Below, one piece after another: positions 27,401 through 35,679 of a stretch of DNA of 64,000 nucleotides; positions within the stretch are counted from its first letter, which is position 1; each line of letters opens with the position of its first letter. Source of the DNA: Methanomethylovorans sp. PtaU1.Bin093 (lineage in GTDB: Archaea > Halobacteriota > Methanosarcinia > Methanosarcinales > Methanosarcinaceae); contig NZ_MVQX01000087.1 in NCBI RefSeq assembly GCF_002067275.1, positions 28,623 to 92,622 on the forward strand. The letters run 5' to 3'. Below the pieces are notes generated by a model, which saw only the letters and a program-made list of their open reading frames with translations, made no database searches and was not told the DNA's origin. The translations under genes were made by a program, and so were the position numbers.

Positions 27401-28342
27401 TCACAGCATATTTTCTTTTTCAAGCAATGTAAGTGAACGGATCCATTCTCCCTTTGGTTCACGTGAAGTGCCTACCACGAGCCTTTTTTTCTCGCCTGTT
27501 ATTTCAACCACTCCCTGAGCTTCGATAAGCTCTCCGGGTAACGCCTGTCCTGCGTAAGTATGAGTATAGGATAACACGTGGTCTATTTCAGGGTGCTGCA
27601 CTTTGTATACCGCAGGGCTGTCAAAGGCAAGGTCCGCATTTGTCACTGTTGCCTCGATCCTCATGGTCCCAGTGTCCTTTCCTCTTGCCGGAGGCTCTTT
27701 TATCTGTTCCCAGTCCCTCACGAAAAGCAGATCGAAATATGTGCCTTCCACCATACCTCTGTTACCTTTCCGTTCCTCATGGACTACGAACTCTTCAAAG
27801 GATATCTCAGGAATGCGCTTTTTATATATCCTTTGCCACATCTCCATATTTATATCCTCTATTGGTCCGGATCTTTTCTTTTCTTCGGCGATGGCATCCC
27901 TTGCTATGAACCAGTATTTTCCATATACCACAAAATCCACATCAGATGTCTCGTTCTGTAATCCCGGCAACAAAGAGCCAGTGACTCCCATATGTGACCT
28001 TGGCACTCCTGCTTTTTCAAGAACTTTCACGATTGCATCTATCCGGCTATCTGAGGCTACAAGACGCTGTATGGCCTCATTGGGGGGGAGTATCCTTTTC
28101 ACCTGCTCTTCAGGCACTACATGTACATCTTCCACCCATTCAGGCCGGTGCTTTCGCATAAAATCGAAAGAATCATCGAAATCATACTTGCGGTATCTTT
28201 TTCCGTTCATCTGCCGTTCCCCTTCTTCATCGGGTACGTATCGCAGTGTCGAACGTATCCCATGGGGATGGAAATAATCGGATACAGCGAATATCCAGTC
28301 ATCCTGTGTTATGAAAAAGTCCCTGAGCCGTGTTTTCAGCAT
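27401..28342 (-). CDS. Predicted nucleotidyltransferase (pol beta type)
   Basis: 313 residues. The central GVTGSLLPGLQNETSDVDFVVYG (about 121-143) is a DNA polymerase beta-like nucleotidyltransferase active site, with the GS motif and the DxD metal pair. The N-terminal 80 residues start DFFITQDDWIFAVSDYFHP and the C-terminal part has EIDHVLSYTHTYAGQALPGE. This arrangement matches a conserved archaeal family of predicted nucleotidyltransferases of unknown substrate (COG1665, from memory). Confidence 0.75.
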   Translation of the reverse strand: MLKTRLRDFFITQDDWIFAVSDYFHPHGIRSTLRYVPDEEGERQMNGKRYRKYDFDDSFDFMRKHRPEWVEDVHVVPEEQVKRILPPNEAIQRLVASDSRIDAIVKVLEKAGVPRSHMGVTGSLLPGLQNETSDVDFVVYGKYWFIARDAIAEEKKRSGPIEDINMEMWQRIYKKRIPEISFEEFVVHEERKGNRGMVEGTYFDLLFVRDWEQIKEPPARGKDTGTMRIEATVTNADLAFDSPAVYKVQHPEIDHVLSYTHTYAGQALPGELIEAQGVVEITGEKKRLVVGTSREPKGEWIRSLTLLEKENML

Positions 28343-28483
28343 TCTTATCTCCTTTGTATTGGATTAAAGGTAATAAATCTCCTTAGTAATAATCATATTG
28401 CAAACATCTCTATGAACAAAATGATCATGGGTCATGATGAGCGATTTGCTCTTATAATTTGGATGAAACATTCATATAAGGTG

Positions 28484-29680
28484 ATGTTCCTGCTTCCCCT
28501 TGAACAATGGATCATACAAAAGCGACGCGATTTCCACAGATATCCTGAGCTCAGCTTCAATGAACACATGACACAGAAGAGGATAATTAGTTCTCTTAAG
28601 GAGTTCGGCCTGGAAAGCAGTTCTATTGCCGGTACCGGTGTTGTGGCAGATATCACAGGCAATGGTCCGGGACCTTGTATTGCAATACGTTCTGATACAG
28701 ATGCTCTGCCAATACAGGAGGAGGCAACTGCCCACAATAGCGAGTATATCTCTTGCCACAAAGGGATCATGCACGCATGCGGCCACGATGGCCATATGGC
28801 TATAGTATTGGGCGTGGCCCGCCTGCTTTTCGAGAGGAGATATGAGTTCCCTGGTAAAGTGCGGTTGATATTTCAGCCGGCAGAGGAACAATACCCTGGA
28901 GGGGCGAGCAAGGTTATTGATGATGGCGGGCTTACAGGCGTCGATGCTATTATAGGGCTTCACATTTTCGGTGATGTGGGTCTTGGTAATGTGCGTTTCT
29001 GCCCCGGGCCATTCATGGCAAGCTCCAACGATTTCAATATCAGGGTCACAGGAAAAGGTGGTCATGTATCCACACCGGAATATTGCATAAATCCCATTGA
29101 AATGGCTGCGGACCTTATATCCAGGTCTAGGCTGGAAAGTGCCCGGAAGGTCGATCCTTCAAGACATGTTTTTGGCTTTGGCACGGTCACCGGAGGTACT
29201 CGCTCAAACATCATCCCCGACGAAGTACATGTTTCAGGAAGTTTCAGGACCTTTGATGAAATGGACACGGCCACTATTGAGAATGTTCTGGATACAATAC
29301 TGATTTCTGTCATGGAGGAATATACCAGAGAGGATATTGCTGGTGTGCCATCCTATGAGCTGGATGTGTTACATGGTTATCCTGTACTTGTGAACGATCC
29401 GGGTTTTACGGCAGCGGCCAGCAGGTTGCTTAAGCAGTCATTCATGAATGTGGATGATAATGCATCTCCTATCTTCGGCTCCGAGGATTTTGCTCATTAT
29501 TTGCGTCAGGTGCCAGGTATGTTCCTTTTCCTGGGTACCCGCAATCCGGAGAAAGATATGACAGAGAACAACCATTCCAGCAGTTTTGATATAGATGAAG
29601 CTGTCCTGATACAGGGTGTGCAAATATTAAGTTCTATTGCTCTTGATTTTTTGAAAAAGCCAGGGGAATATATTCGTTGA
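28484..29680 (+). CDS. M20 family metallopeptidase/amidohydrolase
   Basis: About 398 residues. Zinc ligands are visible: MHACGHDGHM near residue 95 and the catalytic Glu-Glu in QPAEEQYPGGA near 132; the C-terminal FGSEDFAHYLRQVPG supplies the last ligand. Family members hydrolyse N-acyl amino acids or similar amides (hippurate, N-acetyldiaminopimelate); the substrate is not clear. The start is uncertain: AGGTG abuts the ATG at 28484, and an upstream ATG at 28463 is possible. Overlaps the next gene (TTGA). Confidence 0.9.
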   Translation: MFLLPLEQWIIQKRRDFHRYPELSFNEHMTQKRIISSLKEFGLESSSIAGTGVVADITGNGPGPCIAIRSDTDALPIQEEATAHNSEYISCHKGIMHACGHDGHMAIVLGVARLLFERRYEFPGKVRLIFQPAEEQYPGGASKVIDDGGLTGVDAIIGLHIFGDVGLGNVRFCPGPFMASSNDFNIRVTGKGGHVSTPEYCINPIEMAADLISRSRLESARKVDPSRHVFGFGTVTGGTRSNIIPDEVHVSGSFRTFDEMDTATIENVLDTILISVMEEYTREDIAGVPSYELDVLHGYPVLVNDPGFTAAASRLLKQSFMNVDDNASPIFGSEDFAHYLRQVPGMFLFLGTRNPEKDMTENNHSSSFDIDEAVLIQGVQILSSIALDFLKKPGEYIR

Positions 29681-30132
29681 TCATAAAGGTCTTTTCCCCA
29701 TTACTTAATTCCTCCGTAAAAAAATTCGTGGTGAGCGTACTGGCATCCGAAGGTTTTGCTTACGACATGGAGAAGGATCTTGATCTGGATGATATTTCAG
29801 CAAATTACCTTGAAGACGGAGGCATCTTTTATGTGGCTTTCACAGAGGGCAGGATCATCGGCACCTGTGCTGTGAAAAAAAGAAGTGAGGAAAAATGTGA
29901 GGTCAAGAGGCTGTATGTCCATAAGGATCTCAGAAGACTGGGAATCGGGTCCGAACTCTTGGGGAAAGCTCTGGAATTTGCACGCGAGCATTATAATACA
30001 GCGATCCTGAAGACATCTACTTCTCAGAAGCAAGCTATTGCTTTATACTTGAAGACCGGCTTTTTCGTGCAAAAAGAAGAAAAAGGGGTCATTTATTTTA
30101 CAATGGATCTGGCTGAGCAGTTCACTCTATAG
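29677..30132 (+). CDS. GNAT N-acetyltransferase
   Basis: 151 residues. The acetyl-CoA binding motif is VKRLYVHKDLRRLGIGSELL near residues 70-90 (Q/RxxGxG/A as RRLGIG), preceded by the beta strand RIIGTCAVKK. Its TTG start overlaps the M20 stop codon, so the acetyltransferase and the amidohydrolase are translated together and may act on the same metabolite in opposite directions (inference). Its 3' end overlaps the next convergent gene by 11 bases. Confidence 0.85.
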   Translation: MIIKVFSPLLNSSVKKFVVSVLASEGFAYDMEKDLDLDDISANYLEDGGIFYVAFTEGRIIGTCAVKKRSEEKCEVKRLYVHKDLRRLGIGSELLGKALEFAREHYNTAILKTSTSQKQAIALYLKTGFFVQKEEKGVIYFTMDLAEQFTL

Positions 30133-30574
30133 TTTTGATCAGCGCTACCTCATCACAGTCCGGGAACTTAGGACAGTTTATGCAGCCACTCCATACTTTA
30201 TGGGGGAGTGTTGCTTTATCCACCCTTTCAAATCCGTGTTTTTCGAAAAATTGCGGTACGTATGTAAGAGTAAATATCTTCTTTATATGCAGTTCGTGTG
30301 CATCACTCATACAGGCCTTAAGCAACTGGGAACCTATTCCTTGCCTTGCATATTCAGGCTTGACAGCAAACGAAAGTACCTCCGCCAGGTCTTCCCATAC
30401 TACCTGCAGGGCACAGCATCCTATGACCTCGCCGTCCTTCTCGTATACATAGAAACTGCGTATATACTGGTACAGTTCATTGTATGAACGGGGAAGCATC
30501 TTCTCCTGTTTTGCATATGCATTGATGATGTTCTTCATTGCTTCGACATCTTTGACAGTGGCCTTACGGATCAT
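30122..30574 (-). CDS. GNAT acetyltransferase, short-form N-acetylglutamate synthase-like
   Basis: 150 residues beginning MIRKATVKDVEAMKNIINAYA. The acetyl-CoA loop is VKPEYARQGIGSQLL and the C-terminal signature KVWSGCINCPKFPDCDEVAL, with four cysteines, is what I recall from short-form ArgA-type N-acetylglutamate synthases. If right, it makes N-acetylglutamate for ArgB. Other acyl substrates are possible. It overlaps the 3' end of the preceding convergent gene by 11 bases. Confidence 0.8.
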   Translation of the reverse strand: MIRKATVKDVEAMKNIINAYAKQEKMLPRSYNELYQYIRSFYVYEKDGEVIGCCALQVVWEDLAEVLSFAVKPEYARQGIGSQLLKACMSDAHELHIKKIFTLTYVPQFFEKHGFERVDKATLPHKVWSGCINCPKFPDCDEVALIKTIE

Positions 30575-30617
30575 TAGATGATTCTCCTTGATCTCATTGA
30601 ATTAGAAAAAAGTATAG

Positions 30618-30692
30618 CGAGCGTGAAGGGATTTGAACCCCTGGCTTGCAGCTTAGGAGGCTGCCGCCATATCCTGGCTAGGCCACACGCTC
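30618..30692 (-). tRNA. tRNA-Arg (CCT)
   Basis: A 75-nt cloverleaf on the minus strand. Acceptor stem GAGCGTG/CACGCTC, anticodon stem GCAGC/GCTGC around loop CTCCTAA with anticodon CCT (reads AGG), T arm GGGGTTCAAATCCC. The discriminator base is G. No CCA is encoded. A run of six T on the minus strand lies about ten bases downstream. Confidence 0.95.
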
Positions 30693-30928
30693 TCTTTGAC
30701 TTTCACTCTCCTAATAACATTCAATATCTTAAATCTATTGGTACGAGCCGGACCTATCAGTAGTTATCTGTTTCTTTCTATATCCGGTCTCTGTCTGTCG
30801 GCAGATATAAACTGATCTTTGAACTGCTTACTATGTATCAGTTCGAAAATATTCGTACCTTAGGCAATTGCTATATATTCTGAATGATATCATATCTTTC
30901 AGATACAAATCTATTACGGGGAGACAGA

Positions 30929-31411
30929 ATGAGATCGAACTATCTGTTAATACTTTTATTAATTACAATGGCCATCGTGATATCAGGTTGTTCCTGTCAG
31001 CCGACGATAGTCTACAATGGCTCTGAGAACACAAGTGGGAACCAGACACCTTCTCCTGGAGTGAACAATGACGAAGAATTCATAACCGGCGTGGCATCTG
31101 TCAGTAATGTGCAGGTGCTTATACTGGAATCTTTTCCTGTACAGGTGAATGTGGAAGCTACGGGTTATCTTCCCGATGGCTGCACGACCATCGCTAATGT
31201 CACTACCACGAAAGATGGCAACACATTCTATGTGGAGATAGGCACAATACGTCCCAGGGATGCCTTATGTACACAGGCACTGGTGCCTTTCACAAAGTCC
31301 GTGCCTCTTGACGTATATGGTCTGGAGAAAGGTGTCTACAATGTAGATGTGAACGGCAAGACAGCATCCTTTGAACTGTCTGTTGATAATATCCTTTCGG
31401 ATAAATCCTGA
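30929..31411 (+). CDS. Predicted lipoprotein, unknown function
   Basis: 160 residues. A signal peptide with a long hydrophobic core (LLILLLITMAIVI) ends in the lipobox ISGC, so the mature protein is likely anchored to the membrane by the cysteine. A Ser/Asn/Pro linker (NTSGNQTPSPG) leads to a beta-rich domain of about 95 residues with two cysteines (DGCTTIA, ALCTQ) that may form a disulfide. The pattern resembles small secreted methanogen lipoproteins of unknown role. GGGGAG precedes the ATG at 30929. The gap of 236 bases upstream holds its promoter and nothing else I can name. Confidence 0.7.
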   Translation: MRSNYLLILLLITMAIVISGCSCQPTIVYNGSENTSGNQTPSPGVNNDEEFITGVASVSNVQVLILESFPVQVNVEATGYLPDGCTTIANVTTTKDGNTFYVEIGTIRPRDALCTQALVPFTKSVPLDVYGLEKGVYNVDVNGKTASFELSVDNILSDKS

Positions 31412-31415
31412 AAAT

Positions 31416-31441
31416 GTGGCCTTTGCTAGACGGCCACTTTT
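31416..31441 (+). terminator. Hairpin and T-tract after the lipoprotein gene
   Basis: A 6-bp stem GTGGCC/GGCCAC (31416-31421, 31432-31437) with flanking A and T runs; TTTT follows at 31438-31441. It lies five bases after the stop codon, between convergent genes, so it may serve both. Confidence 0.6.
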
Positions 31442-31492
31442 ATATCTATTTACATTGCAACTTGCCGCTGTGATCTATCAGGTACAGTAGAG

Positions 31493-32392
31493 TTAATTGT
31501 CTTCTATCGACATTTTCAGCTTTTCCATGAAACCCATGTTCTGTACGACGTTCATATGGATGCCCAGCATCTCAGGGGGGAATCCCAGAGCAAGCCCTAA
31601 AAGCTGGGAATAATGCAGCACAGGTATTTCATAGGTTTTACCAAATGCCTTTTCTATCTCCTTTTGGCCTGCGTCCAGTTGCATGTGGCAGAAAGGACAT
31701 GCATTGACTATGCAATCCACACCTGCCTCTTTTATTTTAGATAGTTTGTGTTCGGCCATTGCAAGTGATCTTTCTTTAAGGCCGGATCGCATGCCTCCTC
31801 CGGCTCCACAGCACTCCATCTTATCGGAGTATTCAACGCTTGTGGAACCTGTAGCTTCCACAAGTTCGTCAAAGAAACGTGGTCTTTCAAAACTGCCAAG
31901 TCCCCTGTCCCTGGAAGGTTTTATGAGATGGCATCCGTAGTGAACTGCTACTTTCAGTCCAAGAGGTTTCTCTATGGCCTCCTTTATCTTCTCAGTTCCG
32001 ACATCCGAATAGAGGAATTCTGCTATATGGCGTACGTCTATCGTTCCTTTGAACTGGCGGTCTATCTCGCCCAGATATACATTTGTCCTTTTCCTCAGCT
32101 CTTCGTTCTCCTTCAATGTCCGGTTTGCATCTGCCAGGGATCCAAAGCATCCGTTACATATGGTAAGAAGGTCACGTTGCATATCCTCTCCAAGTGTAAG
32201 GTTACGCCCAGCCACTGCCAGCCATGTAGGGCTATCAAATGAACGGAATACACCGGGTGCAGGACAGCAGGAAGCTCCGGGCAGGTAAGTGCAGTCAATG
32301 TCCAGCTTTGCAAGGCATAGCCTGGTGGCCATCTCTATGCCTGGGTATCTGTTAGGGATGACGCATCCCAGAAAAAGTGCCAATGGTGCCAT
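31493..32392 (-). CDS. hdrB: CoB-CoM heterodisulfide reductase subunit B
   Basis: Catalytic subunit that carries two non-cubane iron-sulfur clusters and reduces the CoM-S-S-CoB disulfide at the end of methanogenesis. The 299-residue protein has both complete CCG domains: GASCCPAPGVF with ICNGCFGSL in the first half, and MECCGAGGGMRSG with NACPFCHMQL in the second. It lies 19 bases after hdrC on the minus strand. No hdrA is in the window, although HdrABC complexes need the flavin subunit. It is read toward the lipoprotein gene. Confidence 0.95.
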   Translation of the reverse strand: MAPLALFLGCVIPNRYPGIEMATRLCLAKLDIDCTYLPGASCCPAPGVFRSFDSPTWLAVAGRNLTLGEDMQRDLLTICNGCFGSLADANRTLKENEELRKRTNVYLGEIDRQFKGTIDVRHIAEFLYSDVGTEKIKEAIEKPLGLKVAVHYGCHLIKPSRDRGLGSFERPRFFDELVEATGSTSVEYSDKMECCGAGGGMRSGLKERSLAMAEHKLSKIKEAGVDCIVNACPFCHMQLDAGQKEIEKAFGKTYEIPVLHYSQLLGLALGFPPEMLGIHMNVVQNMGFMEKLKMSIEDN

Positions 32393-32411
32393 TTTTGTCT
32401 CCGGTATATAA

Positions 32412-32894
32412 CTATTGGTCTATGATAGCCGCCAACTTGCAGGCATTAAGAAGCTTTTTGACCTCGTTCAAGGCTTCAAGGTCCTTATGCACTGTTTCGG
32501 GAAGTCGCTCAAGTCCAAGCTCTTCCCTTTTCTCCATATTTGTTTCATCAATAGGCACAGCGTGTCCATATTCCAGGAGCAGTTCTATTACTTGCTTATG
32601 CTCAGGCAGTATAATGCCCTCGTGGGCTGCAACGGACCGGATGCTGAGGATAGCATCTACTATATCAATGCGGCGCGGGCAACGCTCCTGGCAGTTATAG
32701 CATGTAGTGCACATCCACAGCTCTTTATCTTCAAGCACATCCTGGGACCTCATGGCATGCCTGATGAGCCTGCGTACGTTCAGGCTGGTATGGCGGCCAG
32801 AAGGGCAGCTCCCGCTGCACATCCCGCATTGCATGCACTTCAGTATGTCGATCCCTGCTTCTTTAAGTTGTTCCTGTACATTGTTCTCTTTCAT
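32412..32894 (-). CDS. hdrC: CoB-CoM heterodisulfide reductase subunit C
   Basis: Electron-transfer subunit with two [4Fe-4S] clusters bound by CMQCGMCSGSCPSGR and CTTCYNCQERCPRR (about residues 20-75), passing electrons from HdrA to HdrB. 160 residues from ATG 32894. A TTG at 32963 would add 23 residues in frame, and neither start has a good ribosome binding site. It is divergent from glnA, with about 200 bases between the starts. It forms a two-gene hdrCB unit. Confidence 0.92.
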   Translation of the reverse strand: MKENNVQEQLKEAGIDILKCMQCGMCSGSCPSGRHTSLNVRRLIRHAMRSQDVLEDKELWMCTTCYNCQERCPRRIDIVDAILSIRSVAAHEGIILPEHKQVIELLLEYGHAVPIDETNMEKREELGLERLPETVHKDLEALNEVKKLLNACKLAAIIDQ

Positions 32895-33040
32895 GTTCTG
32901 CCCATTAATGTATTTCCTATTGTTTATAAACTGTTCCCGGATATCTGTTACTTTTTCTTTCAATACATAGTATAATTTTCATCATGGTTTTCTGTTCTCT
33001 CTCTAGTTGAACTCTTCTTTTCGGCAGCAATTAAGAAAAA

Positions 33041-33079
33041 TTTATATACTATAAAGTAGGTAATGGGTTACTTAATACC
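33041..33079 (+). promoter_or_regulatory. glnA promoter with candidate nitrogen-control operators
   Basis: A TATA box TTTATATA (33041-33048) is followed after about ten bases by GGTA-ATGGGT-TACT (33059-33072) and the overlapping GGTT-ACTTAA-TACC (33066-33079). Both are near matches to a GGTA-N6-TACC pattern that I recall for the repressor NrpR in Methanosarcina (memory, not checked). They cover the expected transcription start, where a repressor would block initiation. GAGGTAAT precedes the ATG at 33095. Confidence 0.5.
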
Positions 33080-33094
33080 TAAGAGGTAATAGGA

Positions 33095-34432
33095 ATGGCA
33101 CAAAAAGCAATGACCAACGAGGAAGTGCTGCAAAAAGTTGCAGAAAATGATGTAAAGTTCATAAGGACACAGTTCACTGATACTCTGGGTATCATCAAAA
33201 GTTGGGCAATTCCGGCAGAGGACCTTGAGGGAGCTTTCAAGGACGGTGTTATGTTCGATGGTTCTTCGATAGAGGGTTTCGCAAGGATAGAAGAATCCGA
33301 TATGATGCTCATGCCCGATCCATCTACTTTCAGGATACTCCCATGGAGGCCAAAGGAAGGCTCAGTGGCCCGTATCATTGGTGATGTAAAGAAGCCAGAT
33401 GGTACTCCGTTCGAAGGCGATCCGAGGTATGTCCTGAAGCAAGCCATGGCTGATGCTGCAGAAATGGGATACACGATGAACGTAGGCCCGGAGCTTGAGT
33501 TCTTCCTGTTCAAGCTGGACGCAGAAGGTAACCCTACAACACATCTGACCGATCAGGGAGGATATTTCGACTTTGCTCCTCTGGACAAGGCACAGGATGT
33601 AAGAAGAGACATAGACTTCGCACTTGAGTCTATGGGGTTCAAGCTGGAGGCTTCTCACCACGAGGTAGCTCCTTCACAGCACGAGATCAACTTCAGGTTC
33701 GGTGACATGCTTTCCACTGCAGACAAGGTCATTACCTTCAAGTACGTGGCAAAATCCATTGCATATCACAAGGGGTACTATATCTCCTTCATGCCGAAGC
33801 CTCTTTTCGGTGTGAACGGTTCAGGCATGCACACTAACCAGTCCTTGATGACTAACGGCAAGAACGCCTTCTATGACCCGGATGCACCAAAAGGCCTCTC
33901 ACAGACGTCCATGTATTACATAGGCGGTATGCTGAAGCACATCAGAGAGTTCGCTGCAGTCACCAACTCAACTGTGAACTCCTACAAGAGGCTTGTGCCA
34001 GGATATGAAGCACCTATATATGTCACATGGTCTGCCACCAACAGGAGCTCTCTCATCAGGATCCCTGCAACAAGAGGCATTGGCACAAGGATCGAACTAA
34101 GGTGCCCTGACCCTGCATGTAACCCATACCTTGCATTCGCCCTGATGCTGCGTGCTGGTCTTGACGGTATAAAGAACAAGATCGAGCCACCAGAGGCCAC
34201 GAACGTCAACATCTTCAAGCTCAGTGAAGAAGAGCGTACAAAGAGAGGTATCCAGTCCCTCCCTGGCAGCCTGAAGGAGTCCCTGGATCTCATGCGCGCC
34301 AGCGAGTTCACAAAGAATGCTCTTGGTGAACACGTCTTCAACAGCTTCCTTAAGGCAAAGACCGCTGAATGGGATTCATACAAGGCACAGGTCCACCAGT
34401 GGGAACTGGACAACTACCTAAGCATATTGTAA
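33095..34432 (+). CDS. glnA: Glutamine synthetase, first copy
   Basis: Joins ammonia to glutamate with ATP. Type I enzyme of 445 residues. Seen: FDGSSIEGF (latch area, near residue 50), GPELEFFLFK with metal ligands, EASHHEVAPSQHEI, NGSGMHTNQS with the catalytic histidine, and TRGIGTRIELRCPD near residue 330. A palindromic site at the promoter and the glutamate synthase genes directly downstream point to nitrogen-regulated expression as the main ammonia-capturing copy. The paralogue at 39661-40989 is similar in length. Confidence 0.97.
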   Translation: MAQKAMTNEEVLQKVAENDVKFIRTQFTDTLGIIKSWAIPAEDLEGAFKDGVMFDGSSIEGFARIEESDMMLMPDPSTFRILPWRPKEGSVARIIGDVKKPDGTPFEGDPRYVLKQAMADAAEMGYTMNVGPELEFFLFKLDAEGNPTTHLTDQGGYFDFAPLDKAQDVRRDIDFALESMGFKLEASHHEVAPSQHEINFRFGDMLSTADKVITFKYVAKSIAYHKGYYISFMPKPLFGVNGSGMHTNQSLMTNGKNAFYDPDAPKGLSQTSMYYIGGMLKHIREFAAVTNSTVNSYKRLVPGYEAPIYVTWSATNRSSLIRIPATRGIGTRIELRCPDPACNPYLAFALMLRAGLDGIKNKIEPPEATNVNIFKLSEEERTKRGIQSLPGSLKESLDLMRASEFTKNALGEHVFNSFLKAKTAEWDSYKAQVHQWELDNYLSIL

Positions 34433-34449
34433 GGGAAATATCCCTTACA
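34428..34449 (+). terminator. Hairpin over the glnA stop
   Basis: A perfect 9-bp stem TGTAAGGGA/TCCCTTACA (34428-34436, 34441-34449) with loop AATA includes the TAA stop. No T-tract follows directly. It may reduce readthrough from glnA into the glutamate synthase genes or protect the glnA mRNA end. Confidence 0.5.
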
Positions 34450-34626
34450 TATAACTTTATCCCATTGTCCCTATGGACGTTAGATGCCAATTGCTTTTAG
34501 TTTGGCTTCCCTCTATTGGAGATCCTCCTCAATGAACGACGAAAACAGGTCTTTTACGGATATTTGCATGGTTGGTCCGCAAAAGGCAAATTGATGTATC
34601 TCCAAAAACAGTTCTTAGTGGTAAAT

Positions 34627-35679
34627 ATGTGCGGAATTATAGGCGTTATAGACCGTGGCCGGTCTGGCATGGACGGCTCAGGTATAAAAGAGGCCCTCAG
34701 CCTGATGAACGAACGAGGAAGTGGAGAAGGCGCGGGTTATGTAGCTTATGGCATATACCCGGATTATCCGGATTATTATGCTCTTCATGTCTTCTATGAC
34801 AATCTGGTGGAACCGAAAAAGAAGGTAGATGAACTACTTGAAAAGTGGGGACGCATAGTTCAGCAGGAAGAGATCCCTACCTATGAGCGACCCGGCCTCA
34901 GGAAGAAACATATCCCATGGAGGTATTTCTACAAGCCCCATAAGGATCTCGTGGTAGGCAGTTCCACACCTGAAGACGATCTTGTAAAGACCCTTGTGAT
35001 GGACATCAACTCCCGTATAGATGGTGCTCTGGTGTTCTCTTCAGGCGTCAATATGGGAGTGTTCAAAGCGGCCGGCTGGCCTGAGGATGTTGCGGATTTT
35101 TACCGCATACAGGATTACAAGGGTTACATATGGCTTGCCCATAACCGTTATCCGACAAACACCCCGGGCTGGTGGGGAGGTGCCCATCCATTCAATCTGC
35201 TTGACTGGTCAGTGGTCCACAATGGAGAGATCACTTCTTACGGTACTAACAGGCAGTATGTGGAAAGCAATGGCTACAAGTGTACTATGTTCACGGATAC
35301 TGAGGTTGTAGCTTACCTCTTTGATATCCTGGGCAGGCGTCATGGATTGCCTGAAGATCTGGTTGTGAAAGCTTTGGCTCCTCCTTTCTGGGATGAGATC
35401 GATGCAATGCCCGAAAGACAGCGGAAGATAGATCACGCCATGCGTCTCACATACGGGGCTGCCCAGATGAATGGACCTTTTGCCATAGTTGTAGCTACCA
35501 GCCAGGGTATAGTAGGGTTCACTGACCGTATCAAGCTACGTCCTTTGGTTGCTGCTGAGAATGGGAACAAGCTCTATATCTCCAGCGAGGAGGCAGCTAT
35601 CAGGGTCATGGACCCGGACGTGCAGAACATCCGCATGCCCAGAGCAGGCGAACCGGTCATAGGGAGGGTCATTGTATGA
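34627..35679 (+). CDS. Glutamate synthase, glutamine amidotransferase subunit
   Basis: Class II (Ntn) glutaminase part of a split archaeal glutamate synthase; releases ammonia from glutamine. 350 residues from ATG 34627, which puts the nucleophile at Cys2 (MCGIIGVIDRG); removal of Met would expose it. Other active-site blocks are WLAHNRYPTNTPG and VVHNGEITSYG with the oxyanion-hole Asn and Gly. The start upstream at 34516 would bury the cysteine and is rejected. Overlaps the next subunit by four bases. Confidence 0.92.
   Translation: MCGIIGVIDRGRSGMDGSGIKEALSLMNERGSGEGAGYVAYGIYPDYPDYYALHVFYDNLVEPKKKVDELLEKWGRIVQQEEIPTYERPGLRKKHIPWRYFYKPHKDLVVGSSTPEDDLVKTLVMDINSRIDGALVFSSGVNMGVFKAAGWPEDVADFYRIQDYKGYIWLAHNRYPTNTPGWWGGAHPFNLLDWSVVHNGEITSYGTNRQYVESNGYKCTMFTDTEVVAYLFDILGRRHGLPEDLVVKALAPPFWDEIDAMPERQRKIDHAMRLTYGAAQMNGPFAIVVATSQGIVGFTDRIKLRPLVAAENGNKLYISSEEAAIRVMDPDVQNIRMPRAGEPVIGRVIV

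Noticed and set aside
28121..28483. N-terminal extension of the M20 peptidase
   Set aside because: It overlaps the divergent nucleotidyltransferase gene and has no relation to the family; the conserved part begins at about 28484.
34516..34626. Longer start for the glutaminase subunit
   Set aside because: It would place residues before the Cys2 nucleophile, which must be N-terminal in this family.
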